This document shows positions 52,790 to 61,712 of a DNA stretch of 64,000 nucleotides, one piece after another. The stretch is taken from the NCBI RefSeq assembly GCF_020905345.1, contig NZ_JAJJMO010000001.1:5208001-5272000 (forward strand). The letters are read 5' to 3'. Both the position numbers and the translations under genes were made by a program. Origin of the DNA: Flavobacterium pisciphilum (lineage in GTDB: Bacteria; Bacteroidota; Bacteroidia; Flavobacteriales; Flavobacteriaceae). Positions within the stretch are counted from its first letter, which is position 1; each line of letters begins with the position of its first letter. The notes under the pieces are model-generated. The model did no database searches, was not told where the DNA came from, and saw only the letters and a list, made by a program, of their open reading frames with translations.

Positions 52790-53036
52790 TGAGATAGATG
52801 TATTTTAAATTAAATTAGTTGTAAACAATAAGATAATTTAAAATTCAAACCCTAATATTTGCAAACACGATCTGTAGTTTCTCGTGCTCAGCTTTTGAAC
52901 ATTGAAAGATATCAAAACAAAAGTTTCCTTTTATGTTGTAAAAACGGTTCAATACCCTCAAAAATGAAGTATTGGCGTAGCTCCTGAAAGAACTAAATTG
53001 TTTTTGTTTTTGATTTTTTTTCACGGTGCAAATGTA
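52790..53036 (-). promoter_or_regulatory. Long structured leader of the arginine decarboxylase gene
   Basis: TACATTTG on the minus strand at 53036-53029 fits a -7 box, placing the transcript start near 53022, about 230 bases before the gene. On the minus strand the leader has CAATAC/GTATTG and CACGA/TCGTG hairpins. It also contains a GTG frame of 59 codons (53024-52845, VKKNQKQKQFSSF), which could be a short upstream peptide or chance. Confidence 0.4.
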
Positions 53037-53082
53037 AAAAATATTATATACGTAAAGCAAAGCTTTTTTATTAAAAAATAAG

Positions 53083-54150
53083 TTAAGATTTGTAATCTTG
53101 AAAGGCATCAAGAATCAATTCATTTTCAACCGATTGATTGATCTTGATTTTTCCGATTCCTTCTATCAATGCAAACTGAATTGTACCATACTCATTTTTC
53201 TTATCATGAATTAATAATTCTAAGATTGGTTCAATATCATTTTCCTCAATAATCACATCGTCATAAATTGATTTTATAGCCGATTTTATTTGAGAGTATT
53301 CCTCTTTAGTAAGTAAGTTTTTGTGTAATGAGATATAACTTTCTAGAATCATACCAATAGCAATTGCTTCACCATGCAGTAATGTTTTCTTATTTTCATT
53401 CTCCAAAAAGTAACTTTCGATTGCGTGTCCTAGTGTATGTCCGAAGTTTAAAGCCTTACGAATGTGCTTTTCAGTCGGATCTTGCATTACGATTTCGTTT
53501 TTAATCTCCACAGAACGATATATCAATGCATCAAGGAAAGTAAAGTCTATCGCCTTTAGATCTAAAAACTGCTCCCAATAGGCAGCATCATAAATTAAAC
53601 CATGTTTTAGCATTTCGGCTAGACCAGAACGCATTTCGCTTTGTGATAAAGTTTCTAAGTATTGTGTGTCAATTAATACCATTTTAGGAACATTAATAAC
53701 ACCAATCTGATTTTTAAGATTACCTAAGTCAACGCCATTTTTTCCCCCTACAGAAGCATCAACCATAGATAATAAGGTTGTTGGTATGTGGATAAAATCA
53801 ACTCCACGTTTAAATGTAGAAGCTACAAAACCACCTAAATCGGTAACAACACCACCACCAAGATTAATAACCAATGTTTTTCTGTCGGCACCAAGTTCAG
53901 TTAGTACTTTCCATATTTCAATGCAAGTCTCAATATTTTTATTGATTTCACCTGATTCAAACTCAATAATTTCTATAGTAAGATCAGTTTCTAATAAAGG
54001 TAGAAACTTAGGCAAGCAATACTCATTTGTATCAGTATCTACAATGATAAACAAATTAGAATACTTGTTTTCTTTCAAGTGATTATTTAAAGCTTCGTAT
54101 GCATTTTCATTAAAATGAATAGGGTAATTATTAGCGAGAATTGATTGCAT
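53083..54150 (-). CDS. aroB: 3-dehydroquinate synthase AroB
   Basis: A 355-residue NAD- and zinc-dependent enzyme of the shikimate pathway, cyclising DAHP. Signatures include TLVINLGGGVVTDLGGFVAS, HIPTTLLSMVDASVGGKNG, RSGLAEMLKHGLIYD, and the zinc histidines in NFGHTLGHAIE and LLHGEAIAIGM. The ATG before QSILANNYPIHF was preferred over an upstream in-frame TTG. It is divergent from proline dehydrogenase with a short shared region. Confidence 0.96.
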   Translation of the reverse strand: MQSILANNYPIHFNENAYEALNNHLKENKYSNLFIIVDTDTNEYCLPKFLPLLETDLTIEIIEFESGEINKNIETCIEIWKVLTELGADRKTLVINLGGGVVTDLGGFVASTFKRGVDFIHIPTTLLSMVDASVGGKNGVDLGNLKNQIGVINVPKMVLIDTQYLETLSQSEMRSGLAEMLKHGLIYDAAYWEQFLDLKAIDFTFLDALIYRSVEIKNEIVMQDPTEKHIRKALNFGHTLGHAIESYFLENENKKTLLHGEAIAIGMILESYISLHKNLLTKEEYSQIKSAIKSIYDDVIIEENDIEPILELLIHDKKNEYGTIQFALIEGIGKIKINQSVENELILDAFQDYKS

Positions 54151-54216
54151 GTTGTTTGTAGTTAATTGAAAGCGCAAAATAAGGCATTTTTAAGTAAATA
54201 ATATTCAAACTCTCTC

Positions 54217-54224
54217 TATATTTG
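54217..54224 (+). promoter_or_regulatory. -7 box for proline dehydrogenase
   Basis: TATATTTG matches TAnnTTTG. The expected transcript start is near 54231, 15 bases before the ATG at 54246. Confidence 0.55.
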
Positions 54225-54245
54225 CACAAAAAAAATCCCTACATA

Positions 54246-55412
54246 ATGGAAAAAATATTTAATAATACACAAGTTGCATTTTCGTTAAAAAGTGATACTG
54301 AGCTTGAAAGAGCTTATTTTCTTTTTAAAATGATTGCTAATCAACCATTAGTTCGTATTGGAACTGCGGTTACTAACTTTGCTTTAAAAGCAAATTTACC
54401 TGTAGAAAAATTAATTCGTGCCACAGTTTTTGACCATTTTTGTGGTGGTGTAAATGAGGATGATTGTATTTCTGTTGTTGACAAAATGTACACTAAAGGT
54501 GTTTGTTCAGTATTAGATTATTCAGTAGAGGGAAAAGAAGAAGAGGAGCAATTTGATGCTGCTTTAAAAATGACATTAAAAACTATTGAGTTTGCAAAAG
54601 AACGTGAAGCTATTCCGTTTGCAGTTTTTAAACCAACAGGTTTAGGTCGTTTTGAATTGTATGAGAAGTTAGGAGAGAAACAAACATTGACTCCTGCAGA
54701 ACAAACAGAATGGAATAGAGTAGTAGAGCGTTTTGATATAGTATGTAAGGAAGCGTATCAAAATGATGTTGCTTTACTTATTGATGGTGAAGAAAGTTGG
54801 ATGCAGGATGCAGCTGATGATTTGGTTACCGAGATGATGCGTAAGTATAATAAAGAGAAAGCAATTATATTTAATACATTACAAATGTACCGTTGGGATC
54901 GTTTGGATTATTTGAAAAAATTGCATGAACAAGCTAAAACAGAAGGTTTTTTCATTGGAATGAAACTGGTTCGTGGTGCTTATATGGAAAAAGAAAACAA
55001 AAGAGCGGAAGAGAAAAATTATGTTTCTCCAATCTGTGTTTCTAAAGAAGCGACTGATGATAATTATGACGCAGCTGTTTTATATATGTTAGATCATTTA
55101 GAAACGATGTCTATTTTTGCTGGAACGCATAATGAAAATAGTTCTTATACTTTAATGGAACTGATGCAAGCAAGAGGAATAAAAAATAACGATCACCGCA
55201 TCTTTTTCGGTCAGTTATATGGTATGAGTGATAACATTAGTTACAATCTAGCTGAAAATGGCTATAATGTTGCTAAATACTTGCCATTTGGACCTGTAAA
55301 AGATGTTATGCCTTACCTTATTCGTAGAGCAGAAGAGAATACTTCGGTTGCAGGACAAACAAATAGAGAGTTAACACTTTTAAAAACAGAGCGTAAGAGA
55401 AGAAAAGGATAG
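54246..55412 (+). CDS. Proline dehydrogenase
   Basis: A 388-residue FAD enzyme oxidising proline to pyrroline-5-carboxylate and passing electrons to quinone. Family motifs are visible: AVFKPTGLGRFELYEKL, LLIDGEESWMQD, IIFNTLQMYRWDRLDYL, GFFIGMKLVRGAYMEKE, and near the end YNVAKYLPFGPVKDVMPYLI RRAEEN. It is a stand-alone PRODH, not a PutA fusion. The start was set at the ATG after a TATATTTG -7 box. Confidence 0.94.
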   Translation: MEKIFNNTQVAFSLKSDTELERAYFLFKMIANQPLVRIGTAVTNFALKANLPVEKLIRATVFDHFCGGVNEDDCISVVDKMYTKGVCSVLDYSVEGKEEEEQFDAALKMTLKTIEFAKEREAIPFAVFKPTGLGRFELYEKLGEKQTLTPAEQTEWNRVVERFDIVCKEAYQNDVALLIDGEESWMQDAADDLVTEMMRKYNKEKAIIFNTLQMYRWDRLDYLKKLHEQAKTEGFFIGMKLVRGAYMEKENKRAEEKNYVSPICVSKEATDDNYDAAVLYMLDHLETMSIFAGTHNENSSYTLMELMQARGIKNNDHRIFFGQLYGMSDNISYNLAENGYNVAKYLPFGPVKDVMPYLIRRAEENTSVAGQTNRELTLLKTERKRRKG

Positions 55413-55480
55413 TAATTCTAGTCTCAGTTTACAGTTTTCTGTATTCACTCTCAGTTTGCAGTGTTTAGTCTGCAGTTTAT
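55413..55480. repeat. TCAGTTT-type intergenic repeat
   Basis: A degenerate stretch of CTCAGTTTACAG, CTCAGTTTGCAG and TGTTTAGTCTGCAG units that resembles parts of the 86-bp array at 37.4-37.8 kb (GTCTCAG, TTCAGT, GTGTTTAGTC). It lies between proline dehydrogenase and its terminator. Confidence 0.6.
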
Positions 55481-55482
55481 AT

Positions 55483-55520
55483 AAAAAAACTCCAATCAAT
55501 TTTGATTGGAGTTTTTTTAT
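55483..55520. terminator. Bidirectional intrinsic terminator
   Basis: ACTCCAATCAA and TTGATTGGAGT pair around a 2-base loop, flanked by A and T runs, between proline dehydrogenase and the convergent ABC exporter gene. Confidence 0.95.
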
Positions 55521-55538
55521 GAATTTGAATTTTAAAAT

Positions 55539-57326
55539 CTAAGAATTACTAAACTGTAAATTGCTTAAGTTTTTATATGTTCCGTTTTCTAAAGCAATTA
55601 ATTCTTGGTGTGTTCCTTGTTCCGAGATTACTCCATTATCAAGAACTAAGATTTGATCGGCACTACGAATGGTTGATAATCGATGTGCAATGATAATACT
55701 TGTTCTTCCTTGCATCAAAATTTCTAATGCTTCCTGAACTAATTTTTCACTTTCACTATCTAATGAAGATGTTGCTTCATCAAGAATCAAGATACTTGGG
55801 TTTTTAAGCAAGGCACGAGCAATTGCTATACGCTGACGTTGTCCTCCTGAAAGCTTAATTCCCCTTTCTCCAACCAGTGTATCGAATTTCTCAGGGAATC
55901 CTTCGATAAAATTAAATGCATTGGCTTGTTTGGCAGCCAATAAAATTTCTTCTTCACTTGCTTCTGGTTTACCATAAGCGATATTTTCTCTGATTGTTCC
56001 ACCAAACAAAATAACGTCTTGAGGAACAATACTCATGTTTCCTCTTAAGTTTTCTAAGTCATAATCGTAGATGTTTTTTCCATCAACAATAATTTCTCCT
56101 GCATCAATATCGTAAAAACGCAATAATAAAGAAGATATAGTCGATTTTCCAGCTCCACTAGGTCCAACAATCGCAATTTTCTGACCAAATTTGGCAGTGA
56201 AATTAACGTCTTTTAAAACCATAATTTCTTTTCTTGACGGATAGCTGAATTGTACATTCTTGAAAGTAACATTTCCTTGTATTTTTTCGATTGCAGTCGA
56301 TTTTTGATGTGAGTTTATCTTCTCTGGAGATTCATCTAACAATTCAAAAACACGTTCGGTAGCTCCAATTGCTTTTTGTATTTGAGCATATAATTCGGCG
56401 ATTCCACCAAACGAAGCTCCAACAAAAGTAGAGTAGAGTACAAACGAAATTAATTGTCCTACACTCATTTCGCCAGCAATACTCAATCGTACACCATACC
56501 AAACCACTGCTACGATTGCTCCAAACAAACAGAAAATAATAAATGAAGCAAAATAACCACGGTATTTGCCACCTTTGATTGCTAGTTTTACTACTTCTTT
56601 GATTTTTCCGTTATAACGGGCAATTTCATACCATTCATTAGCGAATGCTTTTACTATGCTAATTCCTTGCATTGTTTCTTCAACAATTACCTGACTTTCG
56701 GCAACCTGATCTTGTACTTTTTTAGAGTATTTACGAATGAATCGACCAAAAATAACTGCTGCGAATGCCACAAGCGGTACAACTGAAAGCATTAATAAAG
56801 TTAGTTTTAAACTTTCGGTAGCCAATAAAATAACCCCTCCTATAATTAGTATAAACTGACGAAGGAATTCGGCGATTGTCGATGTTAATGTATCTTGTAT
56901 TTGAGTAATGTCAGCACTGATTCGGCTATTTAGTTCTCCCACACGCTTTTGAGAAAAGAAAGACATTGGCAGTTTTACCAAATTGCTATATAGTGCCGAA
57001 CGTAAGTTAGCTAGTGTGTTTTCAGTAAAATTTACAAATAATGATAATCTGAAGAAAGAACAGATGGATTGTAAAAAAAGGATAACAACCAATCCTAGTG
57101 CGATCGTATTGGCTTCGGAGTTGTCTTTGTTTTTAACACAATCAATTAACATTCCCATTAATTTAGGAAAAGCCAATGCTGTTGCTCCTGTAAAGAGTAG
57201 AAAAACCAAACCAACATAAAATTTCCATTGGTGGTTTCCTGCATATTTAAATATAATTGTTGCTTTATTGAGTGAAGTAGCTGTTATTTTTGATTTTGGT
57301 AAATCATCTTCTTTGAATCTTGCCAT
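55539..57326 (-). CDS. ABC exporter, permease-ATPase fusion (MsbA-like)
   Basis: A 595-residue half-transporter. Six membrane helices occupy about 35-325. The nucleotide-binding domain has Walker A IVGPSGAGKSTISSLLL (about 385), signature KLSGGQRQRIAIARALL (about 487), and Walker B SILILDEATSSLDSESE. It would form a homodimer exporting a lipid, peptide or drug; the substrate is not identifiable. A well-spaced promoter (TTG, 19 bases, TACATTTG) lies 20 bases upstream. Confidence 0.94.
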   Translation of the reverse strand: MARFKEDDLPKSKITATSLNKATIIFKYAGNHQWKFYVGLVFLLFTGATALAFPKLMGMLIDCVKNKDNSEANTIALGLVVILFLQSICSFFRLSLFVNFTENTLANLRSALYSNLVKLPMSFFSQKRVGELNSRISADITQIQDTLTSTIAEFLRQFILIIGGVILLATESLKLTLLMLSVVPLVAFAAVIFGRFIRKYSKKVQDQVAESQVIVEETMQGISIVKAFANEWYEIARYNGKIKEVVKLAIKGGKYRGYFASFIIFCLFGAIVAVVWYGVRLSIAGEMSVGQLISFVLYSTFVGASFGGIAELYAQIQKAIGATERVFELLDESPEKINSHQKSTAIEKIQGNVTFKNVQFSYPSRKEIMVLKDVNFTAKFGQKIAIVGPSGAGKSTISSLLLRFYDIDAGEIIVDGKNIYDYDLENLRGNMSIVPQDVILFGGTIRENIAYGKPEASEEEILLAAKQANAFNFIEGFPEKFDTLVGERGIKLSGGQRQRIAIARALLKNPSILILDEATSSLDSESEKLVQEALEILMQGRTSIIIAHRLSTIRSADQILVLDNGVISEQGTHQELIALENGTYKNLSNLQFSNS

Positions 57327-57345
57327 TGGATTGTATATATAAATG

Positions 57346-57375
57346 CAAATGTATGACTATAGAGAGTTATTACAA
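57346..57375 (-). promoter_or_regulatory. Promoter of the ABC exporter gene
   Basis: On the minus strand TTG (57375-57373) and TACATTTG (57353-57346) are separated by 19 bases, matching the Flavobacterium -33/-7 consensus. The expected transcript start is near 57339. Confidence 0.7.
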
Positions 57376-57459
57376 AAGAATTATAGAATTTCATGATGTA
57401 ATTAAAGTATTGTAAAAGAGTAGAATAAAAAAAACTTTAAATTTATTTTTAAAAAACAC

Positions 57460-57489
57460 TTGCAAATACGAATTCTAGCTGTATATTTG
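57460..57489 (+). promoter_or_regulatory. Promoter of tRNA-Val
   Basis: TTG (57460-57462) and TATATTTG (57482-57489) are separated by 19 bases, matching the -33/-7 consensus. The expected start near 57496 leaves about 32 bases of 5' leader. Confidence 0.75.
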
Positions 57490-57527
57490 CACTCGCAATA
57501 CGGGTTAAGAAATTAATTAATTGCTAA

Positions 57528-57602
57528 GGGCGATTAGCTCAGCTGGTTCAGAGCACCTCGTTTACACCGAGGGGGTCGGGGGTTCGAACCCCTCATCGCC
57601 CA
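57528..57602 (+). tRNA. tRNA-Val (anticodon TAC)
   Basis: A complete 75-base cloverleaf. The acceptor arm GGGCGAT (57528-57534) pairs with ATCGCCC (57595-57601), with discriminator A at 57602. The anticodon stem CCTCG/CGAGG encloses the loop TTTACAC with anticodon TAC at 57563-57565. The T arm has GGGGG-TTCGAAC-CCCTC. CCA is not encoded. It has its own promoter and terminator. Confidence 0.97.
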
Positions 57603-57611
57603 CAGAATTTT

Positions 57612-57650
57612 AAAACTCCAAAGTCATTTGATTTTGGAGTTTTTTTTTTG
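57612..57650 (+). terminator. Intrinsic terminator after tRNA-Val
   Basis: AAAACTCCAAA (57612-57622) pairs with TTTGGAGTTTT (57633-57643), followed by a long T run. Confidence 0.93.
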
Positions 57651-57808
57651 CTAAAATACTTCATAAATTGCTTAGCCAAATTTTTACCAAAAAAACGTCG
57701 ATTATAGTGTTTTTTTTACATAGTATTGTAAACCTTTATGAAACATTACGTATATACATCTCTATTTTTAAACAGCCAATAATTGCCCAGTATATTTTTA
57801 AATTTTAA

Positions 57809-58726
57809 TTAATTGAAAGAAGTCCTAAATTCTAACGGAGAGAGTTTTGTTTTGGTCTTAAAAAATTTGTTGAATGATTGTGAATGTTCAAAGCCTAATT
57901 CATATGCAATCTCGCCAACAGATAAATTCGTAGTAGAGAGTTTTTCCTTTGCTTTTTCTAAAATTTTGTTTTGAATGTGCTGTTGCGTACTTTGACCAGT
58001 CAGTAATTTTAGCAAACCGCTCATATAACTGGGTGAAATATTCAGACTTTCGGCAATAAATTTCACTGTTGGCAAACCTTTGTTTGATAAATCATCGTCA
58101 AAGTAAGTGTCGAGTAAATTTTCTATGCGTTCTAATATCTTGTGATTCGCTGTTTTTCGGGTAATAAATTGTCTTTGGTAAAACCGCTCAGAATAATTCA
58201 ATAAAGTTTCTAACTGGGAAATAATGATGTTCTGACTGAAAGTATCAATATTCGAATGATATTCGAGCTGAATATTTTGAATGATATTGATAATCATTCC
58301 TTCTTCTTTTTCTGAAAGAAATAAAGCTTCATGCATTGAATAATTAAAGAATTCGTACTTTTTAATGGTTTTGGCCAAAGGTGAATTCCAAAGAAAATCT
58401 GGATGTATCAATAAAATCCAACCTGAGTGATTAGTCGTATTTCTTATTTCTTTCTCAATTTTAAACACTTGATTTGGTGCCATAAAAAACATCAAGCCTT
58501 CATCAAAATCGAAAGATTCCTGTCCGTAAATTATCTTCACACCCAAATCGCGTTTGATTGTGATGGAATAATAATCCATTATCAGAGCCTGATCAGAGCC
58601 TACCAGCGAATGGTTGATTTGTTTATAATCGACAACACTAATCAATGGATGTTCTAGTTTTGGCAATTCCCAAAGTTTGTGAAACTCTGTGATTGTTTTT
58701 AATCGGATGGGTGGTTTATTTTCCAT
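57809..58726 (-). CDS. AraC-family transcriptional regulator
   Basis: A 305-residue regulator with an N-terminal cupin-like sensing domain (about 30-150, GLMFFMAPNQVFKIEKE) and a C-terminal AraC domain (TVKFIAESLNISPSYMSGLL and LSVGEIAYELGFEHSQSFNK). It is divergent from an aldo/keto reductase gene and separated from it by an 18-bp perfect inverted repeat. This pairing is common in Bacteroidota, and the reductase is the likely target. Confidence 0.92.
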   Translation of the reverse strand: MENKPPIRLKTITEFHKLWELPKLEHPLISVVDYKQINHSLVGSDQALIMDYYSITIKRDLGVKIIYGQESFDFDEGLMFFMAPNQVFKIEKEIRNTTNHSGWILLIHPDFLWNSPLAKTIKKYEFFNYSMHEALFLSEKEEGMIINIIQNIQLEYHSNIDTFSQNIIISQLETLLNYSERFYQRQFITRKTANHKILERIENLLDTYFDDDLSNKGLPTVKFIAESLNISPSYMSGLLKLLTGQSTQQHIQNKILEKAKEKLSTTNLSVGEIAYELGFEHSQSFNKFFKTKTKLSPLEFRTSFN

Positions 58727-58783
58727 TTTACCTCTTTATTTCTATTACAAAAGTACGGATAAGCAGCAGTTTGAATTTAGCTC

Positions 58784-58878
58784 AATCGACTTTTGTTGTA
58801 GTTAGATTTGAATCTTCACTTTCCTGGAAACCGATGGAGTACTTAGTCCTAAAGATTTGGCTACAACAAAAGTCGATT
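58784..58878. repeat. 95-bp element with 18-bp perfect inverted ends
   Basis: AATCGACTTTTGTTGTAG (58784-58801) is the exact reverse complement of CTACAACAAAAGTCGATT (58861-58878). A second inner dyad, AATCTT (58811-58816) and AAGATT (58852-58857), makes the element symmetric over most of its length. It lies between the divergent AraC and aldo/keto reductase genes and could be a large operator or a small MITE-like element. No clear target-site duplication was seen. Confidence 0.75.
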
Positions 58879-58937
58879 TAGATACCTATTCATTTTGTTT
58901 TTCTCTGAACTTTGCACAATTAAAAATTAGATATAAG

Positions 58938-59813
58938 ATGAAAAAGACAATAACAATCGGAGCAAGCACCAATAATTCTATTACTATTAATCGACTGGGT
59001 TATGGTACGATGCGACTACCTGGCGACTTTGTTTGGGGAGAACCAAAAAACAAAGACGAAGCTTTAGAAATATTAAGAACTGCAAGTAGCAAAGGCATTA
59101 ACTTTCTGGACACTGCAGATTTTTATGGTGATGACATCACAAACAAACTCATTGCAGAAGCACTCTATCCGTACAATGATGATTTATTGATTTGTACTAA
59201 AGTGGGGGCTGGAAGAACTCCAGATAAAGGCTGGTGCGTATTTGATACTCCGGAAAATTTAAGAACAAGCATCGAAAGAAATTTAAAAACATTGAAGTTA
59301 GAACAGCTTCCATTGGTTCATTTTAGAGTAATGCCTAATTCTGAAACCCCTTTTAAAGAGTCTTTACAAACCATGTTTGATATGCAAAAAGAAGGGAAAA
59401 TTCTGCATATTGGATTAAGTAATGTGAGCCCTGAAGAATTAGAAATTGGATTATCTATGGGAAATATTGTAAGTGTGGAAAATGCTTTTGGTTACTGGCA
59501 AAGGACAAGTTTCGAGTCGCACGGCATGCAAATCAGAGGACTGCAGGAAGTGATGCCTTTGTGTATTGCCAATAATATTACGATGGTTCCGTTTTGGTCT
59601 CTGCTAAACTCTTTGCCAAAAAACGATGATAAAATAGCTGTAATTGCCGAAAAATATAAGGTAAGTACTGCTCAGTTAAATATTGCATGGCTGTTGCATT
59701 TTAACGATTTGATTCTGCCAATTCCGGGGACTTCTCAATTGAAACATTTTGAAGAAAACATAGCTGCCCTTGACATTCAAATAACAGAAGAGGATATGGC
59801 TTTTTTAGCATAG
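58938..59813 (+). CDS. Aldo/keto reductase
   Basis: A 291-residue NADPH-dependent oxidoreductase with a TIM-barrel pattern. The catalytic set is visible: Asp and Tyr in FLDTADFYGDD, Lys in LLICTKVGAGR, His in PLVHFRVMPN. The cofactor end reads LPIPGTSQLKHFEEN. The ATG at 58938 was chosen; the longer frame starts with TTG inside the inverted-repeat region. The neighbouring divergent AraC regulator is its likely controller. Confidence 0.93.
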   Translation: MKKTITIGASTNNSITINRLGYGTMRLPGDFVWGEPKNKDEALEILRTASSKGINFLDTADFYGDDITNKLIAEALYPYNDDLLICTKVGAGRTPDKGWCVFDTPENLRTSIERNLKTLKLEQLPLVHFRVMPNSETPFKESLQTMFDMQKEGKILHIGLSNVSPEELEIGLSMGNIVSVENAFGYWQRTSFESHGMQIRGLQEVMPLCIANNITMVPFWSLLNSLPKNDDKIAVIAEKYKVSTAQLNIAWLLHFNDLILPIPGTSQLKHFEENIAALDIQITEEDMAFLA

Positions 59814-59973
59814 TTAAAAGGAAAAAAGATAAATATCAGTTTATAATAGTGGGACTTAACCTCTAGTATCGAATATTTTGATATATTTAAACCATTGGCT
59901 TGTCAATTCATTAGTTGTGCAAAAAAACTAAAGAATCGTCAAGCCATAAACTGTTAGCAATAAAAGTAGCACT

Positions 59974-60864
59974 ATGAAAACAGAAAATTTTGAAACCATT
60001 TGTAAAGACGGAACACAACTCAATGGTACTTTGTTCATACCAGATAGCCCTAAAGCGGTAGTGCAGTTTAATTGCGGAACTGGTACTTCAGAAAAAATTT
60101 ATCTGTCATTTTTGACTTACTTAGCTGAAAACGGATATTTGTGTTGCCTTTGGAATTATCGAGGAACCAAAAAAACGGATAATCTCAAAAACAGCAATAT
60201 TAAATTTTCAGATTATGGAACAAAAGATATACCTGCCATAAAAGCATTTTTAGACAATAGATTTCCAAATTTGCCTTTCCTCTTTATTGGACACAGCGCT
60301 GGCGGACAGCAAATAGGTTTCGTCAATGATTTGACTAATGTAATAGGAAACATCAATATTGCAGTTTCATCAGGTTATTATCCCAATATGCCTTTTGGGT
60401 ACAGGATGAAAGCGTATTTTTTCTTCTATATTTTTTCGCCAATTAGTGCTTTACTTACTGGTTTTGTAAAGGCAAAACCATATGGATTAATGGAAAATCT
60501 CCCTAAAAAGGTAGTGTCTGAATGGCGTGATTGGTTAGAAAAGCAAGATTATTTCTTCGACAAAAACTTTTACGGTAAAACGGTTCCAACAGGAAATTTC
60601 AAGAATTTCAAGTTTCCTATACACGTTTATTATGCAACAGACGATACGATTTCGAATGCAAAAAATATAAATGCATTTTGGAGGAATGTAAAGAGTGAAA
60701 AAGAAATAAGCTTTACTGAACTCACGCCCGGTGAGTTTGGACTGAAAAAGATTGACCATTTTGGATATTTTAGAAAAACGATGAAAGACAAACTTTGGAC
60801 AGATGTGGTCAGACGATTAGATAATTTATTGCTATTACAAAAAGAAAATGACAAACAATTTTAA
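59974..60864 (+). CDS. Alpha/beta hydrolase
   Basis: A 296-residue serine hydrolase-fold protein. The nucleophile elbow is FLFIGHSAGGQQIG, the catalytic Asp is probably in VYYATDDTISNAKN, and the His in KKIDHFGYFRK. The oxyanion part is VVQFNCGTGTSEK. There is no signal peptide. It resembles the COG4757-type predicted hydrolases; the substrate is unknown. It starts 160 bases after the aldo/keto reductase gene. Confidence 0.88.
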   Translation: MKTENFETICKDGTQLNGTLFIPDSPKAVVQFNCGTGTSEKIYLSFLTYLAENGYLCCLWNYRGTKKTDNLKNSNIKFSDYGTKDIPAIKAFLDNRFPNLPFLFIGHSAGGQQIGFVNDLTNVIGNINIAVSSGYYPNMPFGYRMKAYFFFYIFSPISALLTGFVKAKPYGLMENLPKKVVSEWRDWLEKQDYFFDKNFYGKTVPTGNFKNFKFPIHVYYATDDTISNAKNINAFWRNVKSEKEISFTELTPGEFGLKKIDHFGYFRKTMKDKLWTDVVRRLDNLLLLQKENDKQF

Positions 60865-60935
60865 TTAAATCAATAATATATAAATGGATGGGGGTCTCAA
60901 TAGGGTTTAAAACATCACATAAGCTACTTTAAGTC

Positions 60936-61100
60936 ACTAAAAAACGTCAAAATTGGCACTAAGTGTTCGACTACAGTCCCTGACACTCCACCAAAAAACT
61001 CCTTAAGAAATTAAGGAGTTTTTTTTATGTCTTTTTTTGAAAAATCTTTCAATTTGTGTCTCACTGCTGCGGGCACGGATTACAAATCCGTGCTATCGGG
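60936..61100 (+). repeat. Duplicated intergenic segment, copy A
   Basis: About 165 bases that align with 62329-62493 (copy B) with scattered differences. In order it holds a tRNA-3'-like segment (GTGTTCGACT then CCCTGACACTCCACC), a terminator-like hairpin (ACTCCTTAA...TTAAGGAGT), a short frame encoding MSFFEKSFNLCLTAAG, and a palindrome GCACGGATT-acA-AATCCGTGC. The palindrome resembles the REP-like elements linked to IS200-type transposases in Bacteroidota, but no transposase is present. Confidence 0.7.
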
Positions 61101-61239
61101 TTAAAACTAAAGTTCCTTTGCCTTTTTTGAATACAATAATTTCAAAATAATCCGTGTTGAATGCTTCTGAATCAACGTAAGTTTCTTTAACCTCTTCATA
61201 AAGCAATACGTTTAGAAGAAAGTCAACACCACATCTGTT
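61093..61239 (-). pseudogene. C-terminal gene fragment next to repeat copy A
   Basis: On the minus strand a 48-codon open stretch without a plausible start ends at a TAG inside the repeat. It includes EEVKETYVDSEAFNTDYFEI and IVFKKGKGTLVLTR, which look like real protein. It reads as the C-terminus of a gene truncated upstream. The family was not recognised. The rest of the 60865-61354 gap holds repeat copy A and no other feature. Confidence 0.5.
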
Positions 61240-61354
61240 TTATGAAATTTAATTATTTTCATTTCTATTTATTGTTCTTAAAGTTTCTTTCATTTAAAAA
61301 TAAGTTTTTCTTCCTAAATTTATTTATAATTAGGTCTTTTTAAGTCAGAAATCG

Positions 61355-61687
61355 TTAAAGTAAATTTTCTAGACCAAATTGAGCCAATTGATCTACAATT
61401 GGTAACGTTTTTTTTCCTAGTTCAGTCAGCTGATATTCTACTTTTGGCGGAATTTGGGGATACACTTTTTTACTGACCAATTTGTGTTCAACAAGCATAT
61501 TTAACTCTTGTATAAGCATCTTTTCACTGATGCCTATAACTGCTCTTTTCAGTTCACCATACCTTATGACATTTTCATTAATTTGAAACAGTATCATCAA
61601 CGTCCATTTACCACTTAACAGTGACAAAGACGCTCTTACAGGACAACTTTCATCAGAAGCTGGAATTGTTTTTAAATTATTTTCCAT
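61355..61687 (-). CDS. HxlR-family transcriptional regulator
   Basis: A 110-residue winged-helix regulator with the HxlR pattern: an N-terminal CPVRASLSLLSGKWTLMILF with a single Cys near residue 15, and ISEKMLIQELNMLVEHKLVS in the recognition region. HxlR proteins often sense electrophiles or aldehydes through that Cys. It is divergent from an NTF2-like gene, and three GGTAAGT repeats lie between. Confidence 0.93.
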   Translation of the reverse strand: MENNLKTIPASDESCPVRASLSLLSGKWTLMILFQINENVIRYGELKRAVIGISEKMLIQELNMLVEHKLVSKKVYPQIPPKVEYQLTELGKKTLPIVDQLAQFGLENLL

Positions 61688-61712
61688 AGTATTTAATTAA
61701 TTCTAACCATTT

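Noticed and set aside
52845-53111. 88-codon minus-strand frame overlapping the aroB 3' end
   Set aside because: It overlaps the conserved AroB C-terminus and is low in complexity at its start. A shorter GTG frame inside it is kept only as a possible feature of the arginine decarboxylase leader.
60936-61030. A functional tRNA gene
   Set aside because: Only a tRNA-3'-like segment is present; no 5' acceptor, D arm or anticodon arm can be drawn.
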